14,381 bases of DNA from Gemmataceae bacterium. GTDB taxonomy: Bacteria; Planctomycetota; Planctomycetia; Gemmatales; Gemmataceae. Location: assembly GCA_017853285.1 (NCBI GenBank), contig JAFMJU010000032.1:1-14381 (forward strand), read 5' to 3'. Position 1 is the first letter of the stretch. Each line of letters begins with the position of its first letter. Position numbers and translations under genes: made by a program. The notes beneath the pieces are model-generated. The model did not search any database, was not told the DNA's origin, and saw only the letters and a list, made by a program, of their open reading frames with translations. This document shows, in pieces, positions 1 to 5,988 of this stretch.

Positions 1-17
1 GATCTAAACTGGAAATA

Positions 18-23
18 TGTAAT
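18..23 (+). promoter_or_regulatory. candidate -10 box of the feo operon promoter
   Basis: TGTAAT at this position matches the sigma-70 -10 consensus TATAAT at five of six bases. It lies immediately before a perfect inverted repeat and about 70 bases upstream of the preferred feoA start. A matching -35 element would fall at or before the first base of the window, so it cannot be seen. This is inference from one hexamer and its position. Confidence 0.3.
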
Positions 24-37
24 GAGACTGAGTCTCA
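23..37. promoter_or_regulatory. candidate Fur-family operator (7-1-7 inverted repeat)
   Basis: The 15 bases read TGAGACT-G-AGTCTCA, a perfect 7-bp inverted repeat around one central base. This 7-1-7 layout is the one described for operators of the Fur/PerR/Zur family (for Fur, TGATAAT-N-ATTATCA). The outer TGA...TCA matches that form, but the inner bases differ. It overlaps the end of a -10-like hexamer and would cover the start of transcription, where a repressor would act, directly ahead of ferrous-iron uptake genes. Iron control is inferred from the layout and the neighbours. Another dimeric repressor is possible. Confidence 0.45.
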
Positions 38-90
38 AAACCAAAACGGTGACGATAGTTCGTTCCCGTAGCTTTGACGGGCAAGCCCAC

Positions 91-315
91 ATGATCACCC
101 CACTCGATCTTGCGGCTGAAGGCAGCTCCTACGAGGTATGCAGCCTCCCGGATTCCTGCGTTTGCCGCCGATTGGAAGAACTGGGGCTTTGTCCGGGCGC
201 CAAGTTGCGGGTTCTGCAGAACGGGTCACCTTGCCTGCTCCAGGTTGGCTCTTCCAAGCTTTCATTGCGTGGTGAGTTTTGCCAGCAGATTTTGGTCCAG
301 CCCCTAGCAGAATGA
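91..315 (+). CDS. FeoA family protein, Cys-rich (first of two)
   Basis: A 74-residue SH3-like FeoA-domain protein, expected to be a small cytosolic partner of the FeoB iron transporter. The FeoA core is visible as RRLEELGLCPGAKLRVL (residues 26-42) and KLSLR (56-60), followed by a final strand ILV. The ATG at 91 gives the normal family length. An in-frame ATG at 22 would add 23 basic residues with no FeoA match and would place the start inside the candidate operator, although GGAAA six bases before it could be a ribosome site. Six cysteines (17, 23, 25, 34, 48, 64) in 74 residues is unusual for FeoA, which normally has few or none. The stop overlaps the next start (ATGA). The role in iron uptake is known for the family; a metal-binding role for the cysteines is inference. 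Confidence 0.8.
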   Translation: MITPLDLAAEGSSYEVCSLPDSCVCRRLEELGLCPGAKLRVLQNGSPCLLQVGSSKLSLRGEFCQQILVQPLAE

Positions 316-590
316 GCGCTGAAACCATTCCTGTGCCCCCGGAAAGCACATTGGACCGTTGGCCTCTGCAGGTTCAGGGAATCGTTTCGTCTGTCCAGGG
401 CAATGATGCCGTCGCCTGCCGCCTTTTGGAAATGGGTATCTTGGAAGGAGAGCCGGTTCGCGTCCTGGGTTACGCCCCGATGGGCGACCCGATGGAAATC
501 CGGCTGCGTGATTACCAACTGAGCCTGCGATTGTCGGAAGCCAAACGAATCGTCGTACGCACCCTCCAAAAACCCGACGGCTGCCCCTGA
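312..590 (+). CDS. feoA: ferrous iron transport protein A (second FeoA)
   Basis: A 92-residue FeoA-domain protein that is more canonical than its neighbour. Residues 37-50 (RLLEMGILEGEPVR), the APMGDPMEIR segment (55-64) and YQLSLRLSEAKRIVV (68-82) follow the classic FeoA pattern. The ATG at 312 overlaps the stop of the first FeoA by four bases, which suggests coupled translation. An upstream in-frame ATG at 279 would lie well inside the preceding gene and is disfavoured. The roughly 20 residues before the domain are Pro-rich and variable. FeoB begins two bases after the stop. The protein is inferred to bind the cytosolic face of FeoB and tune its NTPase or transport activity. Two adjacent, clearly diverged FeoA genes suggest separate roles rather than a recent duplication. 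Confidence 0.88.
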   Translation: MSAETIPVPPESTLDRWPLQVQGIVSSVQGNDAVACRLLEMGILEGEPVRVLGYAPMGDPMEIRLRDYQLSLRLSEAKRIVVRTLQKPDGCP

Positions 591-592
591 TA

Positions 593-2758
593 ATGACCCA
601 GGCCCACGGCCCTTCTGCAAGCCCGGCACCACTTCAGGTGGCCCTTCTGGGTAATCCCAACACCGGCAAAACCACCCTGTTTAACGCCTTGTCAGGATTG
701 CGCCACAAGACCGGAAACTATCCCGGTGTCACAGTGGAGGTCCGAAAAGGCACCGTGCGCGCCATCCACGATGGCGCCCCTAGAGACCTCGAATTGCTGG
801 ACCTGCCAGGCACCTACAGCCTCGCCGCCCGCAGCCCGGATGAATTGCTCGCCGTTGAGGTGGTTACGGGCGGCTTCGGCGCGTCAGCCAGACCGGATGT
901 CCTTCTCTGCATGGCAGATGCCTCCAATCTGGAAAGGAGTCTCTACCTCTTCAGCCAGGCCGTTGAATTGGGGGTTCCGGTTGTCATCGCCCTGACCATG
1001 GGAGATCTGGCGGAAAAACAAGGGATCCGCGTGGACACGGCCCGTCTTTCCCGCCAGTTGGGAATGCCGGTTGTACCTGTGAACGCCCCCAAAAATAAGG
1101 GTTTGGATTCTCTCAAATCCGCGCTGGTTTCCGCCGCCCTTGGGAAAGACGTTCCCCGTATCGAAATGTTGCCGGAACCGGTGCGCATCATTCAAAACCG
1201 CCTGGCGGAAACCTGGAATTGCCATCCAGGCTTCGTCCTGAGGGCCTTGGTAGATGAGGGAGGCGAAGCAGAAAAACGGCTGACCACACGATTGGGCCAA
1301 ACGGCTTTGGCTGAACTGGTCAAGGCTCGTCAGGAAATCTCTACATCCAACCAGATTTCCCTACCGGTACTCGAACCCCGGTGCCGTTACCCTTGGATTC
1401 GCAAGCAGGTTGGCGGCGCCGTGGAAAGACCGGCTACCGAAAGAAAAGGCTTCACGGAAAAAGCCGACAGGTGGTTGGTCCATCCCGTTTGGGGCACCCT
1501 TCTTTTTCTGCTGATCATGTTCGTTTTCTTCCAGGCCATTTTTTTCCTGGCCCAACCGGTGATGGACTGGCTCGATGAAAAGGGAAGCGACTTGGCCAAT
1601 GCGGTGGGCGGGGGCATGGGCCCCGGTCACTTCAACAGCCTTCTGACTGAAGGGATCATCCCTGGGCTGGGTGCCGTCTTGGTGTTCCTTCCCCAAATCC
1701 TGATCCTTTTCGCCTTCATGGGTGTGCTCGAGGATTGCGGGTACATGGCCAGGGCGGCGTTTCTGATGGATCGGGTAATGGCCCGGTGCGGCCTCAGCGG
1801 CAAGGCTTTCATTCCGCTGCTGAGTTCGCTCGCCTGCGCGGTACCGGGCATCCTGTCCACACGAGTGATTGAAAACCGGCGTGACCGACTCGCGGCGATC
1901 GTGGTCGCGCCGCTCATGAGCTGTTCCGCTCGCCTGCCTGTTTATGTCCTTCTAACCGGCACTTTTTTGGCGCAAAGGTGGTGGCTTCCCGGCCTTTCGC
2001 TGTTTTGCCTGTACCTGATTGGTTTTATCGCGGCCCCTTTGGTTGCATGGACACTTAAAAGCACTATTCTCGCCGGCGAAAAACCCATTTTTATGCTGGA
2101 AATGCCACCGTTTCGAATCCCCTCTCCTTGGGTGGTCCTACGACGCATGCTGGAGGCGGCTTGGGAATTTGTCAGCCGGGCGGGAACCCTTATTTTGGCC
2201 AGCATGGTGATCATATGGGCATTGCTCCACTTTCCCGCCACCAATCCGGAAGGTCGTTATTGGCCCGAGGTGATTGAGGCCGCTCAACCGGAGGAAAGGG
2301 GCGAACTTCTGGCCGCTTGGAAATCCTCCACCATTCTGGCAAGGGCCAGCCAGACTTTGGATCCCGTCTGGTATCCGATCGGATGGGACTGGCGCATTGG
2401 GTCGGCGGCGTTGGCAAGTTTTCCGGCGCGGGAAGTGGTTGTGGCTACCCTGGGAATTATTTTTGGCCAAGATCCTGAATTGGAGGAGGAAGCAGGGAAC
2501 CGCCAACTCGGCGAGCGCCTGACAGCCGCAAAAAGGGCCAACGGCCAGCCCTTGTTCACTATCCCGACCGCTTTGTCCCTGCTTGTGTTCGTGGCGTTGT
2601 GCTGCCAATGCGTCTCCACTCTGGTGGTGATGGCCAAAGAAACCCGCTCCTGGAAATGGCCTGCATTCACTTTTGGGTATATGACGCTGCTGGCTTATCT
2701 GGGGGCGTTCCTTGTTTACCAGATCGGCACTTGGATCCAGAATTGGAGCCAATCATGA
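593..2758 (+). CDS. feoB: ferrous iron transport protein B (NTP-driven Fe2+ permease)
   Basis: FeoB, 721 residues, imports Fe2+ across the inner membrane. An N-terminal G domain carries G1 GNPNTGKT (20-27), the G2 region GNYPGVTVE (41-49) and G3 DLPG (70-73). G4 reads TMGD (135-138) instead of NxxD, and the G5 position reads NA (164-165) instead of the usual S/T-A. A helical domain follows to about residue 280, then a membrane domain from about 294. Gate-like motifs are ACAVPG around C415 and SCSARLPVY around C444, and a C-C-x-C cluster (670-673) sits in a late membrane helix just before the typical VSTLVVMAKET segment. The length fits the family, which is often 650-800 residues. It starts two bases after feoA and overlaps the Cys-rich gene by four. 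The transporter assignment is firm; the exact nucleotide preference is uncertain because of G4 and G5. Confidence 0.96.
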   Translation: MTQAHGPSASPAPLQVALLGNPNTGKTTLFNALSGLRHKTGNYPGVTVEVRKGTVRAIHDGAPRDLELLDLPGTYSLAARSPDELLAVEVVTGGFGASARPDVLLCMADASNLERSLYLFSQAVELGVPVVIALTMGDLAEKQGIRVDTARLSRQLGMPVVPVNAPKNKGLDSLKSALVSAALGKDVPRIEMLPEPVRIIQNRLAETWNCHPGFVLRALVDEGGEAEKRLTTRLGQTALAELVKARQEISTSNQISLPVLEPRCRYPWIRKQVGGAVERPATERKGFTEKADRWLVHPVWGTLLFLLIMFVFFQAIFFLAQPVMDWLDEKGSDLANAVGGGMGPGHFNSLLTEGIIPGLGAVLVFLPQILILFAFMGVLEDCGYMARAAFLMDRVMARCGLSGKAFIPLLSSLACAVPGILSTRVIENRRDRLAAIVVAPLMSCSARLPVYVLLTGTFLAQRWWLPGLSLFCLYLIGFIAAPLVAWTLKSTILAGEKPIFMLEMPPFRIPSPWVVLRRMLEAAWEFVSRAGTLILASMVIIWALLHFPATNPEGRYWPEVIEAAQPEERGELLAAWKSSTILARASQTLDPVWYPIGWDWRIGSAALASFPAREVVVATLGIIFGQDPELEEEAGNRQLGERLTAAKRANGQPLFTIPTALSLLVFVALCCQCVSTLVVMAKETRSWKWPAFTFGYMTLLAYLGAFLVYQIGTWIQNWSQS

Positions 2759-2991
2759 ATTGGCAAACTCCGGCCGCCCTGGCCTGTGTTTTCGTTGCGG
2801 CTTCATGGCTTGTGTGGGGCAAAATCCTTCCGGTGATCCAGGGCAGGGGAGGGGGTTGTTGCGCGAAAGGGTGCAGCCCACGCCAAACAAACGACAATCC
2901 CTCCCAATTGCAGGGCCTGTGCCTCCGGCCATCCGAACGGAATTTGGATTCCCCACCAATTGCAAGCCGGCCTGGTTTCGATAATCTTTGA
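2755..2991 (+). CDS. FeoB-associated Cys-rich membrane protein
   Basis: A 78-residue protein with one N-terminal membrane helix (about residues 7-28), followed at once by a Gly/Cys cluster, GRGGGCCAKGC (30-40), and one more Cys at 56. The rest is polar, Pro-rich and probably disordered. A single helix plus a short Gly-Cys motif directly after feoB is the hallmark of the FeoB-associated Cys-rich membrane protein family. That family is thought to stand in for FeoC in many non-enteric bacteria, although its function is not settled. The start overlaps the feoB stop in ATGA, so translation is probably coupled. The tail after the Cys motif, about 38 residues, seems longer than in the typical short members I recall. 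Family assignment is by architecture and position, not by search. Confidence 0.72.
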   Translation: MNWQTPAALACVFVAASWLVWGKILPVIQGRGGGCCAKGCSPRQTNDNPSQLQGLCLRPSERNLDSPPIASRPGFDNL

Positions 2992-3029
2992 AGCTGAATG
3001 GTAATTCTCCAAACCCAGGAACCTCCCAG

Positions 3030-3341
3030 ATGCTTTCCCACGATGTCTATTTCACCCTGAAGGACAGGACCCCAGAGGCGCGTAAAAGACTGGTGGATTC
3101 TTGCCATAAGTATTTGGCCGGCCACCCGGGTGTGGTGTTTTACGCGGCGGGGACGGTCAACGAGACCCTGCGGCGGGAAGTCAACGACCTCGAATTTGAT
3201 GTCTCCCTCCAACTGGTGTTTGTTGACAAGGCCGCCCACGACACCTACCAGGTGCACCCCAAACATCAGCAGTTCATCGACGAGAACAAACCCACCTGGG
3301 CCAAGGTGCGTGTCTTTGACGCCGATGTGGCCAGCGCCTGA
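3030..3341 (+). CDS. Dabb-domain (stress-responsive alpha/beta-barrel) protein
   Basis: A 103-residue protein that looks like a Dabb-domain member, a small dimeric ferredoxin-like alpha/beta barrel. The order fits: a first strand HDVYFTLK (4-11), a helix TPEARKRLVDSCHKYLAG, a second strand GVVFYAAG, a strand DVSLQLVFVDK, then the VHPKHQQFIDENKPTW segment and a last strand KVRVFDAD. The ATG at 3030 has AGGA about nine bases upstream. A TTG at 2988 would extend the protein by 14 residues and overlap the preceding stop, but these residues are not part of the domain. Dabb proteins have varied or unknown roles (stress response, some enzymes). Here it lies 38 bases downstream of the feo genes and ahead of the shared terminator, so it is probably co-transcribed. 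A link to iron is only suggested by position. Confidence 0.78.
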   Translation: MLSHDVYFTLKDRTPEARKRLVDSCHKYLAGHPGVVFYAAGTVNETLRREVNDLEFDVSLQLVFVDKAAHDTYQVHPKHQQFIDENKPTWAKVRVFDADVASA

Positions 3342-3354
3342 TTCAATCTTCAAA

Positions 3355-3400
3355 AAAAGAAACGGGCTCCGGTGGAAATCCACCGGAGCCCGTTTCTTTT
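3355..3400. terminator. bidirectional intrinsic terminator between the feo operon and pgk
   Basis: A perfect 21-bp stem (3355-3375 with 3380-3400) closes on a four-base AAAT loop. The GC-rich core carries four A's on the left and four T's on the right as the outer part of the stem, with further A's upstream (3352-3354). Each strand therefore ends in a U-rich tract after a strong hairpin. It lies between the convergent Dabb gene and pgk and should end transcription from both sides. Confidence 0.93.
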
Positions 3401-3410
3401 GTAAACCGGA

Positions 3411-4598
3411 TCACTTGTCCTGGATTTCAGCCAGGGCGGCGAAGGGGGTCCCCTCCACATATTCGAGAAAGGCCCCGCCACCGGTGCTGACATGCTTCAT
3501 GTGGGTATCCAACCCGAACTGTTCGACCGCCTCGGCGGTTTCACCGCCTCCCACCACAGTGATACCGGGGGCCTTCGCCATTGCCTGGGCGATTGCCTGG
3601 GTGCCGTGGCTGTAGGGTTCGTCCTCAAATTTCCCCATGGGACCGTTCCAGACCACCGTCCCGGCTTTGGCGATTTCCTGGGCATAGAGTTCCCGGGTCT
3701 TGGGCCCGATATCGATACCAATTGCCCCTGAGGGAATCTCGGCCACCACCCTGGCAGTCTCCGGCTTGTCCAGGCCGTCCACCACCAAATGGTCGACCGG
3801 TAATTGGATTTTGCCGGCGCCCTGGGCCAAAAGCTGGTTGGCCAAATCGAGCTTGTCTCCCTCGCAACGGCTGGCGCCGATTTCCTTGCCCTGCGCCTTG
3901 AGGAAGGTGTAGCTCATGGCCCCACCCACCAGGATCCGGTCCACCCTTTTCAGCAACGCCTGAATAAACCCGATCTTGTCGGAAACCTTGCCTCCCCCAA
4001 GCAGGGCCACAAACGGTCTTTTGGGGCTTCCCAGCAGGGTGTCCAGAATTTCCAGTTCCTTGGCGACCAATTTGCCAACGACACGAGGCTTGGACCCCAT
4101 CGCTTTGGGAACCGCAACCATGGAGGCATCTTTTCGATGGCAGGTACCAAAGGCATCGTTCACATACACATCGCCCAGTTTGGCGATTTCCAGGGCCAGC
4201 TTGTCGCAGCCCGACTGTTCACCACTGTGGAAACGCAGGTTTTCCAGCAACAGGACATCGCCAGGTTTCAGGGAGGCGGCCAGTTCCACCGCATGGGTCC
4301 CGGCAACATCATTAGCCTTGTGGACCTTGATGCCCAGGTGTTTGGACAACGCCTCGGCCACCTTGTCCATCTTGAAGGGGGCGTCCTTGGCCGGATCGCC
4401 TTTGGGGCGGCCCAGATGGCTCATGGCGATCACCGCCGCTCCCTGGTTCAACAGGCTTTTGATGGTTGGAATGGCGGCCCTGACACGCCGATCGTTGGTG
4501 ACATTCCCATGGGAGTCTTGGGGGACATTAAAATCGACCCGTACCAGAACTTTCTTGCCCGAAAGGGCCTGGAGATCATCCACGGTTTTCTTGGCCAT
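3411..4598 (-). CDS. pgk: phosphoglycerate kinase
   Basis: A full-length 395-residue PGK, which transfers phosphate from 1,3-bisphosphoglycerate to ADP in glycolysis (reversible in gluconeogenesis), in the cytosol. Motifs seen: RVDFNVP (20-26), SHLGRPKG (60-67), LENLRFH (118-124), VNDAFG (146-151), LGGGKVSDK (200-208), GPMGKFE, and near the C-terminus VGGGETAEAVE and STGGGAFLEYVEG. Small departures from the commonest forms (GGGKVSDK for GGAKVSDK, GGGET for GGGDS) are conservative. The ATG at 4598 has AGGTG about eight bases upstream. gap lies upstream on the same strand, 111 bases away, with an intrinsic terminator between. pgk is thus either read by partial read-through or has its own promoter in 4599-4652. 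The gene ends ten bases from the shared convergent terminator. Confidence 0.97.
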   Translation of the reverse strand: MAKKTVDDLQALSGKKVLVRVDFNVPQDSHGNVTNDRRVRAAIPTIKSLLNQGAAVIAMSHLGRPKGDPAKDAPFKMDKVAEALSKHLGIKVHKANDVAGTHAVELAASLKPGDVLLLENLRFHSGEQSGCDKLALEIAKLGDVYVNDAFGTCHRKDASMVAVPKAMGSKPRVVGKLVAKELEILDTLLGSPKRPFVALLGGGKVSDKIGFIQALLKRVDRILVGGAMSYTFLKAQGKEIGASRCEGDKLDLANQLLAQGAGKIQLPVDHLVVDGLDKPETARVVAEIPSGAIGIDIGPKTRELYAQEIAKAGTVVWNGPMGKFEDEPYSHGTQAIAQAMAKAPGITVVGGGETAEAVEQFGLDTHMKHVSTGGGAFLEYVEGTPFAALAEIQDK

Positions 4599-4652
4599 GA
4601 TTGTGCACCTGCTATTTCAAGGATAAATGTGATGGACACCGCCGGTTGAGGC

Positions 4653-4692
4653 AAAAAAAACGGGGAGCCAACCTTCTCAGGAAAGCTCCCCG
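4653..4692 (-). terminator. intrinsic terminator downstream of gap, ahead of pgk
   Basis: On the minus strand an 8-bp GC-rich stem (CGGGGAGC at 4685-4692 read in reverse, pairing with 4661-4668) is followed by eight consecutive U's (A's at 4653-4660 on the plus strand). A small inner CCT/AGG pairing can stabilise the loop. It sits 18 bases after the gap stop and about 55 bases before the pgk start, so it should reduce or separate pgk expression from the gap transcript. Confidence 0.88.
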
Positions 4693-4709
4693 CCCGATTC
4701 AGGCCGAAA

Positions 4710-5783
4710 TCAAAGGCCCTTTTGAACCATCATGCGAACCAGGTCGCCAACGCGGCAGGAGTAGCCCCATTCGTTGTCGTACCAGCTCACCAGCTTGAAG
4801 AATCGGTCATTCAACTCGATTCCGCTGCCTTCGTCGAAAATGCTGGAGGAAGAGCAGTGGATGAAGTCGCTCGAAACCACCTCGTCGGCGGTGGTGTCCA
4901 AAATCCCCTTCAGGTAGGTTTGGGAGGCCTTCTTCATGGCCTCGCAAATTTCCTTGTAGCTGGTTTTCTTGACGGTTTTCACCGTCAGGTCAACCACGGA
5001 TACCGTGGGGGTGGGAACTCTGAAGGCCATACCGGTGAGTTTGCCCTTCACCTCAGGGCAAACCAGTCCGACGGCGCGGGCGGCGCCGGTGGCCGAGGGA
5101 ATGAGGTTGATCGCCGCGCTGCGTCCACCCTTCCAGTCCTTCTTGGAGGGGCCGTCCACGGTCTTCTGTGTCGCGGTGTAGGAGTGGACAGTGGTCATCA
5201 GCCCTTCCTCGATTCCAAAACCCTCCTTCAGGAGAACATGGACCAAGGGGGCAAGGCAGTTGGTGGTGCAACTCGCATTGGAAACGATCTGGTGCTTGGC
5301 GGGATCGTACTTCTCGTTGTTGACCCCCATAACCACCGTGATGTCCTCATTCTTCGCGGGGGCGGAGATGATGACCTTCTTGGCTCCGGCGACAATATGC
5401 CCGTAAGCGGACTTGTCTACCTGGTCCGGCTCACGGGTTCCTTCGGTGAAAAGTCCGGTGGACTCGATAACCAAATCCACCCCCAGGGCTTTCCAGGGAA
5501 GGTCCTTGGGCGAACGGGCCGACACCAACTTGATTTCGCGCCCATTGACAACCAGAACATCGTCCTCGGCCTTGGAGGGATCTGATTTTTTGGATGAGAC
5601 AGTCCCGTTGAAACGGCCCTGGGTGGAATCGTACTTCAGCAGGTAGGCGAGGTTGTCCGTCGGGACAATGTCCCCCACGGCGACCACATCGATTTCCTTG
5701 CCCACCAAACCCTGTTCGGTGAGGGCCCGGAAAACCAGCCTGCCGATACGGCCAAAACCATTGATTGCAACCTTGACAGCCAT
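4710..5783 (-). CDS. gap: glyceraldehyde-3-phosphate dehydrogenase, type I
   Basis: Phosphorylating GAPDH, which converts glyceraldehyde 3-phosphate, phosphate and NAD+ to 1,3-bisphosphoglycerate. The Rossmann start INGFGRIGR (7-15), the catalytic SNASCTTN segment with Cys172, HSYTATQ with the catalytic His, and the C-terminal WYDNEWGYS are all present. Asp38 after the second strand suggests NAD rather than NADP use (inference). The protein is 357 residues, longer than the common 330-340. The extra length lies partly in an N-terminal-domain insertion (about 63-100: SSKKSDPSKAEDD onward), a form I associate with PVC-group and similar GAPDHs. The ATG at 5783 has AGGGAG about ten bases upstream; a TTG two codons earlier is too close to that site. 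It is divergent from mdh and precedes pgk. Confidence 0.97.
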   Translation of the reverse strand: MAVKVAINGFGRIGRLVFRALTEQGLVGKEIDVVAVGDIVPTDNLAYLLKYDSTQGRFNGTVSSKKSDPSKAEDDVLVVNGREIKLVSARSPKDLPWKALGVDLVIESTGLFTEGTREPDQVDKSAYGHIVAGAKKVIISAPAKNEDITVVMGVNNEKYDPAKHQIVSNASCTTNCLAPLVHVLLKEGFGIEEGLMTTVHSYTATQKTVDGPSKKDWKGGRSAAINLIPSATGAARAVGLVCPEVKGKLTGMAFRVPTPTVSVVDLTVKTVKKTSYKEICEAMKKASQTYLKGILDTTADEVVSSDFIHCSSSSIFDEGSGIELNDRFFKLVSWYDNEWGYSCRVGDLVRMMVQKGL

Positions 5784-5988
5784 GCTCAACCAGCTCCCTG
5801 TCTAAAAAGGCCCGAATCCCTACGGGGGCCAAGATCGGGTGGAGAATATTTGGACAGTACCACCCGCTATCCTTAGCCTATTTGACAGAATCGCATTGAA
5901 AAGGGGAAGGTTGCCGGCTTGGCACCTCAATGATAACCCCTTAATTAAAATTCAATTGGATCTCTTTATCCAGAAAGGGAATTGGGAA
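5784..5988. promoter_or_regulatory. divergent promoter region between gap and mdh
   Basis: These 205 bases separate the outward-reading gap and mdh genes and must hold promoters for both. For mdh, TAAAAT (5946-5951) matches the -10 consensus at five of six bases, and TTGGCA (5919-5924) matches the -35 consensus at five of six. Their 21-base spacing is too long, so the exact promoter is not resolved. AAGGGA at 5975-5980 is the mdh ribosome site and AGGGAG (minus strand, 5794-5799) is the gap ribosome site. A 7-bp inverted repeat, listed separately, lies in the gap-proximal half. No small gene is evident. Confidence 0.45.
5836..5866. repeat. inverted repeat in the gap/mdh control region
   Basis: CGGGTGG at 5836-5842 and its exact reverse complement CCACCCG at 5860-5866 flank a 17-base A/T-richer spacer. 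It could be a dimer-binding operator for gap, mdh or both, or a hairpin in the gap leader. A 7-bp repeat at some spacing in a 205-base region can arise by chance, so its function is unproven. Confidence 0.4.

Noticed and set aside
22..90. Upstream ATG extending the first FeoA by 23 residues
   Set aside because: The extension does not resemble FeoA and would overlap the candidate operator. The ATG at 91 gives the usual length. It is not fully excluded, since GGAAA precedes the upstream ATG.
3804..4649. 281-codon plus-strand open frame antisense to pgk
   Set aside because: It lies almost wholly inside pgk, has no family character and arises from the codon pattern of the real gene.
4722..5585. 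287-codon plus-strand open frame antisense to gap
   Set aside because: Gly/Val/Asn-rich mirror of GAPDH codons. The minus-strand gene is certain.
5882..5887. TTGACA as a -35 for mdh
   Set aside because: No -10-like hexamer lies 16-18 bases downstream; the sequence there is G-rich.
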